Below, one piece after another: positions 10,279-21,365 of a DNA stretch of 64,000 nt; the first letter of the stretch is position 1, and each line of letters begins with the position of its first letter. Source of the stretch: Aspidapion aeneum (Eukaryota; Arthropoda; Insecta; Coleoptera; Brentidae); NCBI GenBank assembly GCA_963576565.1, contig OY755044.1:47573134-47637133 (forward strand). Direction: 5' to 3'. A program made the position numbers and the translations under genes. Under the pieces are notes generated by a model that saw only the letters and a list, made by a program, of their open reading frames with translations, was not told the origin of the DNA and searched no databases.

Positions 10279-10681
10279 GTTATTTAAATTTTATAATTGG
10301 AATTTATTTAGGTTTAGTGTAGTATTAGGTTGATTTATCTTAAGGTTGTATTCTTAGTCTAGGTTTTAGTTGCGTTATCTGTGACTTGCGGTCGTAATAA
10401 TACGAGAACTTTCCGGACGTCGAAGGCTGCCGGAAAGTTCGAGAGAGATGGACGATCCTATATATAGGGCCGGGGTCGCGCACCAGTCAGTCAGTCACAG
10501 ACAACGTACTGTAGTGGTCGTGAGATATTAACACGAAGTTAATAGACCGATTATAGTAGTGAATTATTAGCAAGTTATTCGTAAGTTTAAGTGCGTGTTT
10601 TTGTACATAATTTGTCGAAATAAATTGACGTATCGTTTTCAACAATTGCGAGTTTTAATTTGTCGTTGTGAACCCGTAACA
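10265..10681 (+). repeat. 3' LTR of gypsy element
   Basis: 417 bp, nearly identical to 4094-4520 apart from a short gap near 10552. It ends CCCGTAACA and is followed by the TTAT target duplicate and resumption of the PLE. Confidence 0.95.
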
Positions 10682-11107
10682 TTATTAATTTTTCGGAATT
10701 ACCATTATGTTGTCCTTTTTAATGTTAATTTCCGTGGTTAATTTTTCATTATTACTCCAAATATTTACGGTTCTTAAATACAAACTTCTTATAACTCCTT
10801 GTATTGTAGCAACATAATGATTAGGCCTAAAATGTGGGTACTGTCCCGTGTGTGTAGGGTTCCTATAGACAGTGGTTTTGAATGTTTCTGTCTAATCGTT
10901 TGACAAGATCATCCAAAAAAGTAAGGCCGAAGATGGTTCAGGTTTAGATGGTGTAGTAGTTCGTCATCATTTTCCGGCCATATAATAAATGTATCATCCA
11001 TGGATCGTAGCCATTGTTTTGGTTTGACTCTTGCTGTGTTGATCGCATGGTCCTCGAACCACTCCATGTAGATGTTTGCTACCACTGGCGAAAGATACGA
11101 ACCCATT
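10682..11107 (-). pseudogene. PLE reverse-transcriptase remnant
   Basis: Minus-strand translation gives SYLSPVVANIYMEWFEDHAI and MDDTFIIWPENDDEL, parts of the PLE reverse transcriptase palm including the MDD catalytic motif; the residue before MDD is Ser here rather than Tyr. It is frame-shifted repeatedly and ends where the plus-strand tail begins. Confidence 0.8.
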
Positions 11108-11196
11108 CAGTCTACACTTGAAAACAGTTAGAGATACTTACTAACCGAAACGTCGTGTTCAAAATAAATAAAGACAATGGAAGTCCGAAACTTTGT
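11108..11196 (+). repeat. Plus-strand PLE 3' tail (inverted partner)
   Basis: TACACTTG...CTAACCGAAACGTCGTG...AAGACAATGGAAGTCCGAAA matches the terminal part of the PLE at 62780-62862, directly abutting the minus-strand copy. Confidence 0.85.
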
Positions 11197-11205
11197 TTAT
11201 AAATA

Positions 11206-11390
11206 TAGTCGAACCTCTCTAAAGCGAACCTCTATAACTCGAACCCCTCTATAACACGAACCTTTTAAGCGGTCCCTGGACTTTTTACATGTATTTTAAC
11301 CTATGTAACTCGAGTTTCTATAACTCGAACTCTCCATAACTCGAGCTGTTTTGGTTCTCCCTTCAGGTTCGAGTTATAGAGGTTCGACTG
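11206..11390. mobile_element. TA-flanked MITE (GTCGAACCTCT family), copy 1
   Basis: 185 bp beginning TAGTCGAACCTCT and ending AGAGGTTCGACTG, with TA on both sides. TA duplications and long imperfect inverted repeats full of TAACTCGAAC units suit a Tc1/mariner-pogo-type non-autonomous element. A second copy at 13560-13729 lies in the opposite orientation. Confidence 0.8.
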
Positions 11391-11392
11391 TA

Positions 11393-12389
11393 ATATACAT
11401 ATTCAAGTAAAAAACAATCTTAGAAAAACTGAAATAAAAATTTACCTAGGAGGAATTTTCATAGCTCATCCAATATAGTAAAAATTTTATCATCTTGGAG
11501 AAATTAAATGCTTAAATAAAAACCAATTTTTCTCAACGCCATTGTATTTGAACTCTTCAATCTCTATTTTAAAATATAAAATAAAGCAGTTCTGAGCTGT
11601 TTGTTTAAGGAGCTACTTAGTTTTTATCGTTTAGTAGGATCGGAAACTAGTTATTTTTTTCTACACTTTAAAAGCATATATCAACTGGAGAAAAAAAAAC
11701 ATATTTCCACAATAACTAAAAATACATCAAATTCTCGAAAATAAATTTTTTCTATGTATTTTGTACGGTGTTCTTTCACTACTTTTAAAATAAACAAAAT
11801 TATATTAAAAAGCAACGAATAAGGTTTGTTCACCTACATAGTACTTTAATATTTCCTGATTATCTTAATTTCGCAATCACCCACTGCCTTTATAAAACAA
11901 TGTTTCATTTTCTCCCGGATAAGTTGTTATTCACGGTTATTCACGTTAGTAAAAAGGCGGTACTAATAAATTTTCTATTGGGTTAATATTTTCCAATCCA
12001 TATACCACGATGGAGATAAACACGGTTCACGGTATGCCTTTTAGGTGGCTTAGAATTGTGAATTTACGTCACGTGGTAAATAGAATTTAAATTTGACCAT
12101 ATAGATTGTATAGCTGTTTTAATGATTAAGTGTGATTTTTGTTATTTACCGGTCGTGTTTATGTTTCTATGGATTTGTTTTGCTTTTAGCTAGTGTTCAG
12201 GACTATTATGGAGTTTATTTAAATATTATTTTCTTTTTTGCAATCTTATACACAATATATACGGTGTAATTTAATTATGCACCAAAATTTTAAGGGTTGC
12301 CGGTGCAGGTCAAAAGTAGACAAAAAGTTTAAATAACTGTTGGTCAAAAGTTTATTATTATTATTTTTAAGTTCATTTATCAAGTTTAA
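11393..12389. other. AT-rich spacer without recognised gene
   Basis: No ORF of interest, no clear repeat structure and no splice-bounded coding segment seen. Confidence 0.5.
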
Positions 12390-12850
12390 AGAGTAGGAAA
12401 AAATTGTAAATTTCAAAAATTACAAATTTGACAATTTTAAATAGTTTTGTAATTCATTATGATCAAAAAACGTTCCATAGTGTTTTTCTCTGCAATATAG
12501 CTATAAAGTTTTTTGATACAACACAAATTATTGAGAAAAAAACGTTCTACTATATTCAGAAACCGCATATTGATATAAATATATTTTCAAATTTTTAATT
12601 GTTAAAAAACTGTCTTTCTCAGCTTGTTACAGTGTTGAACACCACTACCTAAAAATTTTATAAAAATCGGTTTAGCGGTAAAGGAGCTATCGCGTTACGG
12701 ACAGACATACACACACACACAGACAGAAAGACGTCACACCGATATAGCTAGAAAAGATCCAAATACACCCAAATAACTCATTTTCGAGGTTATCTGAAAA
12801 AAAAATTCGTCGAAAATAATACTTTCTCTAGCTATTGCTGCGCGGGCTAT
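12390..12850 (-). repeat. Dispersed repeat, copy 1 (inverse of 49935-50385)
   Basis: Its reverse complement aligns through blocks such as TGTCCGTAACGCGATAGC, CGGTTTAGCG, GACAGACATACACACACACA and CGAGGTTATCTGA with the region at 49935-50385. The phrase around an aaccgatttt core is common in insect non-autonomous TEs. Boundaries and class are unknown. Confidence 0.6.
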
Positions 12851-12942
12851 AACGGTAAAAATGAAGATAGATTTTTGACCATACCTGAAGACCCTTTAAT
12901 AAATACAGAAAATAGTTAAAATTAGCACTACGACAATTAATA

Positions 12943-12993
12943 TAAGGTCACTATATAACGAACTTTCCTTCTCTTCGTTATACAGTGACCTTA
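12943..12993. other. 20-bp stem hairpin
   Basis: 12943-12962 and 12974-12993 are inverted copies with one mismatch (TAAGGTCACTRTATAACGAA) around an 11-base loop. It could be a miniature foldback or an RNA hairpin; there is no evidence of expression. Confidence 0.55.
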
Positions 12994-13089
12994 ATTTAAT
13001 TTTTTTTTATTTGTATAACAAAAAGTTTTTTTTGTTTAAATTGTAATGCATCTTCCAACAAAATTTTGATTTAAAATTTTTGTTGTAAG

Positions 13090-13400
13090 TTTTAAAAATG
13101 TTTTAAAAAAAATTGCTGCGAGACCAAACAAATGCCTCGTTCGCATTCATTCTCAAACAAATACGCGCCTTGAGACGAACAATATTTATTTAGCGTCGCA
13201 TGCCGCGGGTCCATGCGTGTTGCTGTTGGCCACGCCTTCAAGGCACGTACACATACGTATGCGCGATCGGCCTCGCAGCGAACCACGCGAATTCTGCCTC
13301 AAATGAATACGCTCCTTATAAGTATAACAGGGACGGCGGCGCGGCGGCCCAGAGTCGCCCTTTACCAAATATATTATAAGACTATATAGCGGGTATCTCA
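13090..13400. other. CpG-rich island
   Basis: An abrupt rise in C+G and CpG content in AT-rich surroundings (GCGATCGG, GGCGGCGCGGCGGCC). Short ORFs on - have no motif. It may be part of a TE or a promoter; nothing further can be supported. Confidence 0.4.
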
Positions 13401-13559
13401 TAACACAATAAGAACATGTTTAAATATATTTTAAATTAATAAAATTAGAAAATTTAAAATTCTTTTCTAATACTGCAAAAATTTTAAATCCATTATATGT
13501 TTTTTTGCCTGAAAATTTTCGCTTTGCTTTGTTATATTATAGTTTAATAAAAAAAACTA

Positions 13560-13729
13560 CAGTCGAACCTCTATAACTCGAACCTGAAGGGACAACCAAA
13601 ACAGTTCGAGTTATGGAGAGTTCGAGTTATAGAAACTCGAGTTACATAGGTTAAAATACATGTAAAAAGTACAGGGACCGCTTAAAAGGTTCTAGTTATA
13701 GAGGGGTTCGAGTTAGAGAGGTTCGACTG
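13560..13729. mobile_element. TA-flanked MITE (GTCGAACCTCT family), copy 2
   Basis: 170 bp, CAGTCGAACCTCTATAACTC...GAGAGGTTCGACTG, with TA at 13558-13559 and 13730-13731. Inverse orientation to copy 1. Confidence 0.8.
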
Positions 13730-13825
13730 TATTTACTTGTCATTTTATTTTTTTATCATAAATTATTATTGTTTTGTCTAAAAAAAATTATATATATAAA
13801 TTTTAAGTGCAGAACTTTCCATTTT

Positions 13826-13905
13826 AGAATATGTCTGATGATGGTTGAATACACTGAAACGTCACAAACAAAAAAGTGAGATTTTTATTGAACGATTCCC
13901 AGGAT
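13826..13905 (+). repeat. Tail of a second PLE-like family with hammerhead-like core
   Basis: CTGATGA (13835-13841) and GAAACGTC (13856-13863) flank a short linker. These are the two conserved blocks of type I hammerhead ribozymes reported from Penelope-like elements. The intervening bases pair poorly, so it is probably degenerate. The rest of the element is not visible here. Confidence 0.4.
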
Positions 13906-14164
13906 CTAAAATAATTTACATTTTTATCGATCAGGAATATTATTTAAAAAAACATTTTTAAGCCGAGAAAGAGAGAAGGAAATATCCAATCTCGCATAAG
14001 TCTATCGCATCTCCAAGATAGACTTATGTGAAGTTCATATACATCTGTCTCTCTTTGTTGGCTTAGGATATTGACCGAAACACGCTATATATTTTTATAA
14101 TATATTTGCTCTTTACGATACGCCATTGGACATCATCCAGCCACATACTTAGTCCAGTGGCGTA

Positions 14165-14183
14165 GGGGGGGGGGGGGGGGGGG
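14165..14183 (+). repeat. Homopolymer of 19 G
   Basis: An uninterrupted G run just after CAGTGGCGTA. Its length may be unreliable in assembly, and it could form a G-quadruplex. Confidence 0.8.
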
Positions 14184-14640
14184 TAAACTTAATAAAAAAT
14201 TCTAATACTGGAAAATAAACCAGGAGGTGTATTCATAAACATTTTATAATCAAATCTCCTAAAAACTATTTAATATAAATTTATTTGAGAATAGCCCCCC
14301 AGAACTTATAAACTGCACCCAATGAGAGCGCAGGTCAGGATCTGGCAAATTAAACTCTTTAATTAAAAAATAACGTGTCACTTAACAGTCCACCTTGTTA
14401 GCTTCAATTTTCTCTGTCAGTATCGTTCGAAGGTGTATAAAAATTTAAAAGATTGTGTAGTCAGTAAAATATTTAATACATACATTTTTTTTTTTAAATT
14501 AGTTTTTTAATCCACATTTCTAGTTCTAGATAAAACTGTTTTTTCTTTAATTAGTGAGTATTTTTTAAAAATTAACATTTGTGGAAAGCCTGTTTGATGA
14601 CAAGAGAGTAGAGGATGTATTGGGTAAGTTAGTTTATTGT

Positions 14641-16372
14641 CTATCTATCTATTTAGCCTTCTTTGATCCATCTTTGGACATAGGCCTCGCCCAATATCTT
14701 TCACTCTTCTCTGTCTGTCGCCGTGTTCATCCATCTAGTCCCCGCATGTTTCTTCGAATCGTCCGCTCATCTCATTTGGGATCTTCCCCTACTTCTTTTA
14801 TTTTCGCAAGGTCTCCAGTTTACAATACATTTGTTCCATCGATCGTCTTTCTGTGTGATATTATGAACGGCAAATTTACATTTTAATTTTGCTACCTCTC
14901 CTCTGATGTCCCTTACTTTTGTTTTATTTCTTATCCATTTATTCCTTTTTCTATCTGGTATGTAACATTTGTTTTTCCATTGATCTTTGGACTTTTGTTA
15001 CCTTCTCCATGTTTGATTTTGTAAGTGTCCAGGTCTGACATTGGTTATGCACTTTCGTTTTAAGGTACTGAGGATATTTTTTAATGTGTAGCTTAATTTA
15101 CCAAATGCTGGCCAGGCCAATCTTACTCGTCTCTTGATTTCAGCCGTTTGGTTTTCTTTTTACCCAACTGCAGCACGGAAGGGTAATGTGTTTCGATTGT
15201 TGTATGTAAGTAAATATGTATGTTTGTGTCACACTAGAGGCTAAACGGCTGAACCGATTTTGACAAAAAAGGTGTCGTTGAATTGCTACTGATCCCGAAG
15301 GTGCGATAGGCTATATTTTTTTAACAGAAATCAACATGGCGGTCTTCAGACGCCATTTTGTCACATGATGTAGGCTTTAAGGCATACAAATTATCTAAAT
15401 TTCAGGCGATTTTATTGAAATTCCTTTGATTACCCATTGCAAATGTCCTCTAATTTGCTGTAGTTACTTTGTAGTCCTCCCTGTTTCCACCCATCTCACC
15501 TCCTGTCATCCCCCCCCCCTATTCAAAAACCATATTCGCATAATTTTATCAAATATAGAGCGATTTCAAAAATTCTTTCACACATTTTACTAAAAATGGA
15601 AATAAAAAAAATGTTTAATAAAAAAACACCCAACTGCAAAATTACCCAATAACCTGATTCATGAAAATACAAAACTGTATAATTTTGTAAGCGCGCTTTG
15701 GGCGTCAAAACTAAAAGTTGAAGCATGTCGTACATTATAGGTATACCTATCAATTTTGCACTCAACTGCGACTAGTACTTTTAGCAGTTGGGTGTTTTTT
15801 TTTATTTTTATTTTAGTTTAATAATTTGTCCCTGAAATATATATTCCTCTTCTTGTTCTATTTTTTCTTGGTTTATTCTGATCGTGATATCTTTATCCGT
15901 GTTTGTTATGATTTTAGTTTTAGTGTAGTTCATACTCAGCCTATATTTTTAGCTGCTGTATCCAGTTCTTTCAGCATTTTTTTAAGTTCTTCTTTTTTAC
16001 CTCTTGTTAAGGCGATATCGTCAGCATATCTTAGGTGGTTCAAGCATTGTCCGCTTAGTTTGATGCCTATTTCTTCCCAATCTAAGTTTTTAAAAACATC
16101 TTCTAGGGCCTGGTTAAATAGTTTAGGGGATATGGGGTCACCCTGGCTGACACCTCTTCTTATGCGGATTGGCTTGGTTCCTGCGTGGATTTTAATTGAT
16201 GTTGTTGCTTCGCTATATATTTTTTCTATTAAATCTGTGTATCTGTGATCTATTCGGCTGTTAATTAAAGATGCTTTTACTGCCCAGTGCTCAATGCTAT
16301 CGAAAGCTATAAACGCAATATACAGGGGAATGTTGTATTCGTTGGCTCGCTCTATTTTATTATCTATCTATT
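14641..16372 (-). pseudogene. RTE-like LINE fragment (family B, copy 1), 3' part
   Basis: On - the sequence ends in (ATAG)n, like the copy at 48788-49707. Reverse translation gives the reverse-transcriptase core: an AFDSIEHWAVKA block, a GVSQGDPISPKLFNQALED block and the catalytic LRYADDIAL (near 16000-16040). Downstream is the C-terminal WTLTK / ISLR-type region. It is interrupted by a MITE-like insertion at 15162-15793, truncated at its 5' side, and full of stops. Enzyme role in the parent: endonuclease plus reverse transcriptase for target-primed insertion. Confidence 0.8.
15162..15793. mobile_element. MITE-like insertion with ACCCAACTGC ends
   Basis: ACCCAACTGC at 15162 and GCAGTTGGGT at 15784-15793 bound sequence absent from the paralogous LINE at about 49150-49165. 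A further CACCCAACTGC at 15627 suggests a smaller foldback (about 15620-15800) inside or beside it. The target duplication is obscured by T runs. Confidence 0.55.
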
Positions 16373-17520
16373 TAATATTTAATTATTATCTAGGATTTTC
16401 ATGTAAAAGTAATAAAACATCTCCCGTCTTAATGCAGGTCATGGAATCATTGGTTTACCCTTACATCAAAATTTTGTAATTTTCCTTTGTTCATATTATT
16501 TTTAGACTAGTGCAAAATTCTTTTAAATAGGCGAAAAAGGGAAAAAATTCGTAACAGCAGGAAAAGTTTTGAAAATAATAGTATATTACAGTGTTAATTT
16601 TTTGCCAACGGCTAAAAATAGACGTTTTAACAAAAAAAATTACCGCTGTTTTTTAAATAAAAAACTTCTTCCAAAACTTGATCATTGTCGGTTGAAAATG
16701 GAGCCTTATTTTAGATTTTAAATCAAAATGAAATGTACACAAAAAAATATGGAAGATATAAATCAAAAATTAAAAAACCGGTTTTCTCAGAAAAATTTAG
16801 GTTATATAAAAAAATTGCACAAAAGTTGTAGACCTTTTGATTACCTATAACTATTGTATTTAATTTTTTTCGAGAGGAGATCTAGTTTGGCTCAAAACCG
16901 TTAAAAACCATTACCCACTCTTTAACGCTCAAACCATTTCACACTAATAACTCGGAACGAATCTAATTTTATTTTTCTATTGGCAGCGATAAATTATCCT
17001 GAATTTCCAGTAGTTTTCATGCTGTTACTATTTTTTCCCTTCTAAAAGGTATCTGGTCTATCTGTTTTTATAACCGCTATTTACTCCACTTTCATTAATG
17101 TTACTTTTTCCGCATGTACTATTTTTCTTTCTATGGATTCCTTATTTTTTACAATACTCTCCACAGTCTCTGATTCTGTTTTCTCAATTTCTAATTTTGT
17201 TCACATACAAGGTGACAATTTAAAAAGGATCCACATGGGTTTTCTCGAAAATTATCGGGAAATTAAAAAAACGCCGAAACACGTCGATTTTGTTTGCAAG
17301 GGGGACACTTTTTGGCTATCTTGAAATTTTTGTAGCACGAACCCCCTTCGAGATGTATACTTAACCCCTATATTTTGAATAGGGAAAGCGGGTGTAGTGA
17401 TACATTGTTTTGAAAGGCCTTAGAACCGTGTAAAATTTTAAAAATCTATCCATTAGTTTTTGAGATAATTGCCTTTAAACTTTCAAATTTAACATGGACT
17501 GAACCCCCATATATACGCCA
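16373..17520. other. AT-rich spacer with degenerate TE tail
   Basis: No gene. The segment 17340-17520 ends CCATATATACGCCACTG, resembling a hAT-type inverted end, but no partner with matching flanks was found. Confidence 0.4.
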
Positions 17521-17529
17521 CTGGTATCA

Positions 17530-18095
17530 GGTATTTCTAGGGGAGACCCCACTATCGCGCCTCGATTTTCAAGAGATGATAAAAGGTGAAAACTGCATCT
17601 TTTTAATAGCAAGACGTTTTTAAGCTACATACTTTTTAAAAAATCCCCTTTTAGTTTATGAGATATTAAACTAACTAGATTTTTTTTTTAATTTAAATCT
17701 ATCAAACACCTTTTTATTTTATTTAATTCTTAGTTTGATCATTGTAAAATATTTAAAACTCACTAAATAAATAAAAATATAAAATAAAAATAAACGAAAC
17801 AAAAAACACAAAGAATATAAATAAATAAATGGGTCATACCCTTCAAACATTAAACCAGATTTTTTAAGATCATACCATAAAGAAAAGAAATAAGTAAATT
17901 TTATGTTTTATTTACACCAAAAATAAATTTTCGTAATAAATAAAACCTTAATAGATTCCCTATACATAAATGCAAACTTTGCAGAAATCTTTATAGCTTA
18001 AAAATAACTTTCTATAAATCGCGCTTTTTATCTTTTCTTGAAAATCGAACCTCGCAAGTGGGGGGGTCAGTTTTCCCCCCTATAAAACACCTAAA
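17530..18095. repeat. Diverged foldback repeat
   Basis: CTAGGGGAGACC...CCTCGATTTTCAAGAGATGATAAAA at the left is imperfectly inverse to TTATCTTTTCTTGAAAATCG...CCCCCCTATAAAACACC at the right. No coding capacity. Confidence 0.5.
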
Positions 18096-18162
18096 ACCGA
18101 GGGGTGGCTCGATCGTCAATTTTTCTACACCAAAAGGAAATACCTACGATAATTCCCGGTAG

Positions 18163-20052
18163 TGTAAATGCGCCGGTAGTCGGACCCCACCCGGTACTCG
18201 GCCACCGTTGTCATTTTTATGAAATAATAAGAAAAATAATATATTTAGAAAGTTTAGTGCTAATCGTATACACTTTCATTCCATTTTTCCTTTCATACCA
18301 AGAATTTTGATATAAACAGAAAACGCAGTCATTTTAAATTGACAATTTAAAATTGCCGTGCACGGTGGATTCGTTTAAAGTAAGAAATTTTAAGATTTTT
18401 GCCACATGTAGTTGGTGTGGGAAATAGTATTTTTTAGGGAACTGTAAATTCTCTTTACTAAATTTTAGATTGCATATTATTTGGAAGGTATTTTTGCACT
18501 CATTTAATGCTAAAAATCGTCAAAAAATAATCACAACCTAGTATTTTTTCAGATGGCCAATTACTGGTAACGCATAATTCGACAAACCCACTAGTCGGTC
18601 GGGCGGCCGATTGAATATTTTTTTCAAAACCAGTAGTCGGCCCCCTTCAACTGCAGTACTTTCAGAGCATACCGACTTCAGGATTTGTTTGACCAGTGTT
18701 CGATCATAGTGTTTCTTATGCTGGGTTTATAAAGATAAAGATAAAGAAAAATAAATATTTAAATAAAAATAAATATTTTTATTTTTGCGCATGTGTGAAA
18801 ACCAATCACATGAACTTTGTTTTCGTTTTAATGTAGAATTTTGTTTTAATTTTTTTTAAAAAATTTTTATAGTTGATGTTGTATTAAAGTGACACCGCGT
18901 CATCAAAACCTTGATGGGCGGGAAGGGAGTAGAGGGTACATACAGTGGAACGCACTTCCTTTAATTTTTTTATTGATATTGATTCCCAAAATGAGGCACT
19001 GCACTAATTAGTCATTAGCTTACTATTTTACTTGCTTTTTATTGATGTCTTCTTCTAAACGATTTCATTAGAAAGGAACATATATACTATTACCTGGTTG
19101 TTACGAACATATTATTGATTTAGCAGGGCTTTGACGTTTTCTATTCGTTATTGTTTTGACAGTATGTCAAATCATGACGGAGCTTTTCATAAAACAAATT
19201 ACCGTCTTTGCAACTAAATCAATATTTGCGCACATTTTAATATAATTTTAGATACTCTTTTATGTTTCGGATCTTTATTTATCAGGTAGGTTCATTGGTC
19301 GTAGTGTTTTATCTTTTGAACATTAAGCCCCGAGCGGCACACTGCATGTACAAAGTGAAACACTCATTTTTTAAGGCTTCTTTACTTAAATTTTGCCGCA
19401 GAATTTGGTTTACCATAGCTATGACGCGGTGCCACTTAAATAGAACATCAACTATAGGCAGTTCAACTAAAGCCCATTGAAAAATACTTGTTTTTTTGTT
19501 TTGTTTTTCGTTGTCGTTTTTGTTTTTGTTTTCTTTTTTATTTTTGTTTATTGTACAATACACACTGTTACCCAAGATGTTACCTTTTTTAAGATTTTTT
19601 AAATTAACTATTTGTTTTTCTAATGTTTTTTTTTAACGTTTTGTTATTATTTTAATTCTTTTTGGATTTTTGTAAAGAAGTAAATAAGAAAGTTTGTTCC
19701 TATTTGATTTTAATTTTTTTTATGTTTACCCACCTACCTAGTTATACCTACCTATAAAAAGTAAAAACAGATGATTAATACAAATCAAATATTTAGGCCG
19801 ACTACTGGTTGAAAATTGGCCGACTTTAGATTTTTGGTGGCCGAGTACTAGAATTTTTGTACATTTTGTTTATTTTTCTTTTGAAAATTTTTATCTCTGT
19901 AATTAGGCTATTTTTGAGTTTTGGAGAGCATACAGGCATTACCAAGGAAGAGTTATGCAATAACTACGATGGACTGCAGCTAAGTATTATATTTTTAAAA
20001 TTAATTTTATTTGAGAAATACAGTTAGGTGGCCGACTACTGGCGCATTTACC
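18163..20052. mobile_element. 1.9-kb element with inverted TAAATGCGCC ends
   Basis: TAAATGCGCCGGTAGTCGG near 18163 and its inverse CCGACTACTGGCGCATTTA ending near 20052 bound a non-coding element. Further inverted CCAGTAGTCGGCC / GGCCGACTACTGG units lie at about 18585-18645 and 19795-19850, giving several subterminal repeats as in foldback DNA transposons. No transposase ORF or certain target duplication. Confidence 0.55.
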
Positions 20053-21282
20053 CGTTTCACACTATTTCCTGACATTTCTAAGGTATTTCCTAGTATTTCC
20101 CAAGTACTTCCACGTATTTCCTAGTATTTCCCTATTTCCCCTAGCCTGTCTGTAAACCAAAAGGAAATACCGAGGTACGCCTCGCCTAAAGCCCCCCATA
20201 AACATTGGGATCAGTTATATTTTCGCTGATTTGGGACACACTGTACAAGACGCTCTCTGCGTCACACTAACAATATATTTTTTTACCTTAGAAAGAAGGT
20301 ACATATGTTGGCAAATCAAACCTCCCTGGAGCCTCCTAGATCCGCCACTGTCCATTAGTTCGACCCTGGAACCTGTTTGTGTATTTTGTCTTTGTAACAC
20401 TATTTAAGTGTAGGTCAAGCAAGGTCAAAATATATACATAAATGAATCCTTACAAAGTAGGAAATTACAAAAATAAAATAATTGAAAAACTTGCAATTTT
20501 TAGGTATTTTTTGCTAGTTTACACCTCACAGATTTTTGTTTACACTATTCTGCCTGATGAAATTCGCAATAAAATATTATTGGTCGTGTGTGTGAATTTA
20601 AATTAGGATGTTAAACGTTACTTGTGCCTCAAGGATCTTATACTTAGGAAGCTACATTAAAAAAGTACATATTCAGCAATTAATATTTTGTTTAGTTTTT
20701 GTTTAAGAACCACCGTAACACGGACAAACATACCGAGCTTACGACAAAATCGCTAATTAATGCCAAAAAATAAATCAAATATCACATTTCCGACGTTATC
20801 TCAAATATTTTTCAACGGAAACAATAAGCAGGTCCTTTTCAATCACCTTTTAATTTGCACTATAAGGGGGTTTGAAAATTCGACCTACAAATATTATTTT
20901 TAAATCATCTATTTTTGGTTATCAAAAATATTCACCAGTTTTTTTTCAATAGAGATTTATATTGTGTCTTACATTTTAAGGTTTTCGATTTGAGTTTTCG
21001 TCACGTTTAGAAATTTGCCAAAAAAATAGATTACTTTTAAATTTATAATTATTGTTACAGTGTTTTTCTAAAGTACGTACCATCACCTTTCAACAATACA
21101 TCAATCAACAAAATGCGAGGACAATAAAAGTAATTGTAAGAAAAACCGTTCAAATTTATAAAAATAGGAACGAAAAAATCGCATAAATCAGTTAAATAAC
21201 TTCAAAAAGGTAGTTAAATTAAAAAAGTTTAGCTCGAAGTGCCCTATTAGAATTACAATTTGATTGATTGATTGATTTTAAG
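20053..21282. other. Spacer without recognised gene
   Basis: It contains a cluster of TATTTCC-type short repeats at 20075-20170 but no ORF with a motif and no element with clear ends. Confidence 0.5.
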
Positions 21283-21354
21283 TGACGGAAATTTAAATAG
21301 TGACGAAAATTCAAATAGTGTCAAAAATTTAAATCGTGACGGAGATATAACAAT
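21283..21354 (+). repeat. Four 18-bp tandem repeats
   Basis: Units start at 21283, 21301, 21319 and 21337, with consensus TGACGGAAATTTAAATAG and a few changes per unit. They end 12 bases before the small ORF at 21366. Confidence 0.75.
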
Positions 21355-21365
21355 GCGATGAAAAT

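Larger units (their letters stand above)
4094..10681 (+). mobile_element. Ty3/gypsy LTR retrotransposon, 6.6 kb
   Basis: Two LTRs (TGTTACAAATT...CCCGTAACA) bound a primer-binding site, a repeat-rich leader, gag, pol and a purine tract. TTAT is duplicated at 4090-4093 and 10682-10685. The host PLE reads continuously in the paralogue, proving a clean insertion. There is no envelope ORF. The order protease, reverse transcriptase, RNase H, integrase places it in Ty3/gypsy (Metaviridae). One frame break in integrase is the only coding lesion noticed, so it is a fairly recent copy; the LTRs differ mainly by about 10 bp of AAT-type repeat near the RNA-start region. Confidence 0.95.
3106..11196 (-). 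mobile_element. Penelope-like retroelement, head-to-head copy, interrupted by MITE and gypsy element
   Basis: The left end (TTTAAAACTCGTAAACAATG, then the reverse-complemented tail) opens a minus-strand PLE. Its reverse transcriptase and GIY-YIG endonuclease remnants run from 3237 to 4093 and resume at 10682-11107. At 11108-11196 a plus-strand 3' tail follows, making a head-to-head pair whose plus partner is reduced to the tail. ACTTTGTTTA is present at both edges (3100-3109 and 11190-11199), consistent with a target duplication that partly overlaps the ends. It carries a foldback MITE (3460-3736) and a Ty3/gypsy element (4094-10681). The paralogous copy at 59366-62869 shows the uninterrupted order. 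Confidence 0.85.

Noticed and set aside
4094..10681. Envelope gene, i.e. an infectious errantivirus
   Set aside because: No ORF lies between integrase and the 3' LTR, and integrase itself runs into the LTR.
14581..14886. 101-codon ORF on +
   Set aside because: It lies antisense over the 3' end of the minus-strand LINE (14641-16372) and has no motif of its own.
14155..17522. Complete hAT element bounded by CAGTGGCGTA and TACGCCACTG
   Set aside because: The 8-base flanks (ACTTAGTC and GTATCAGG) do not match, so the two ends probably belong to different remnants.
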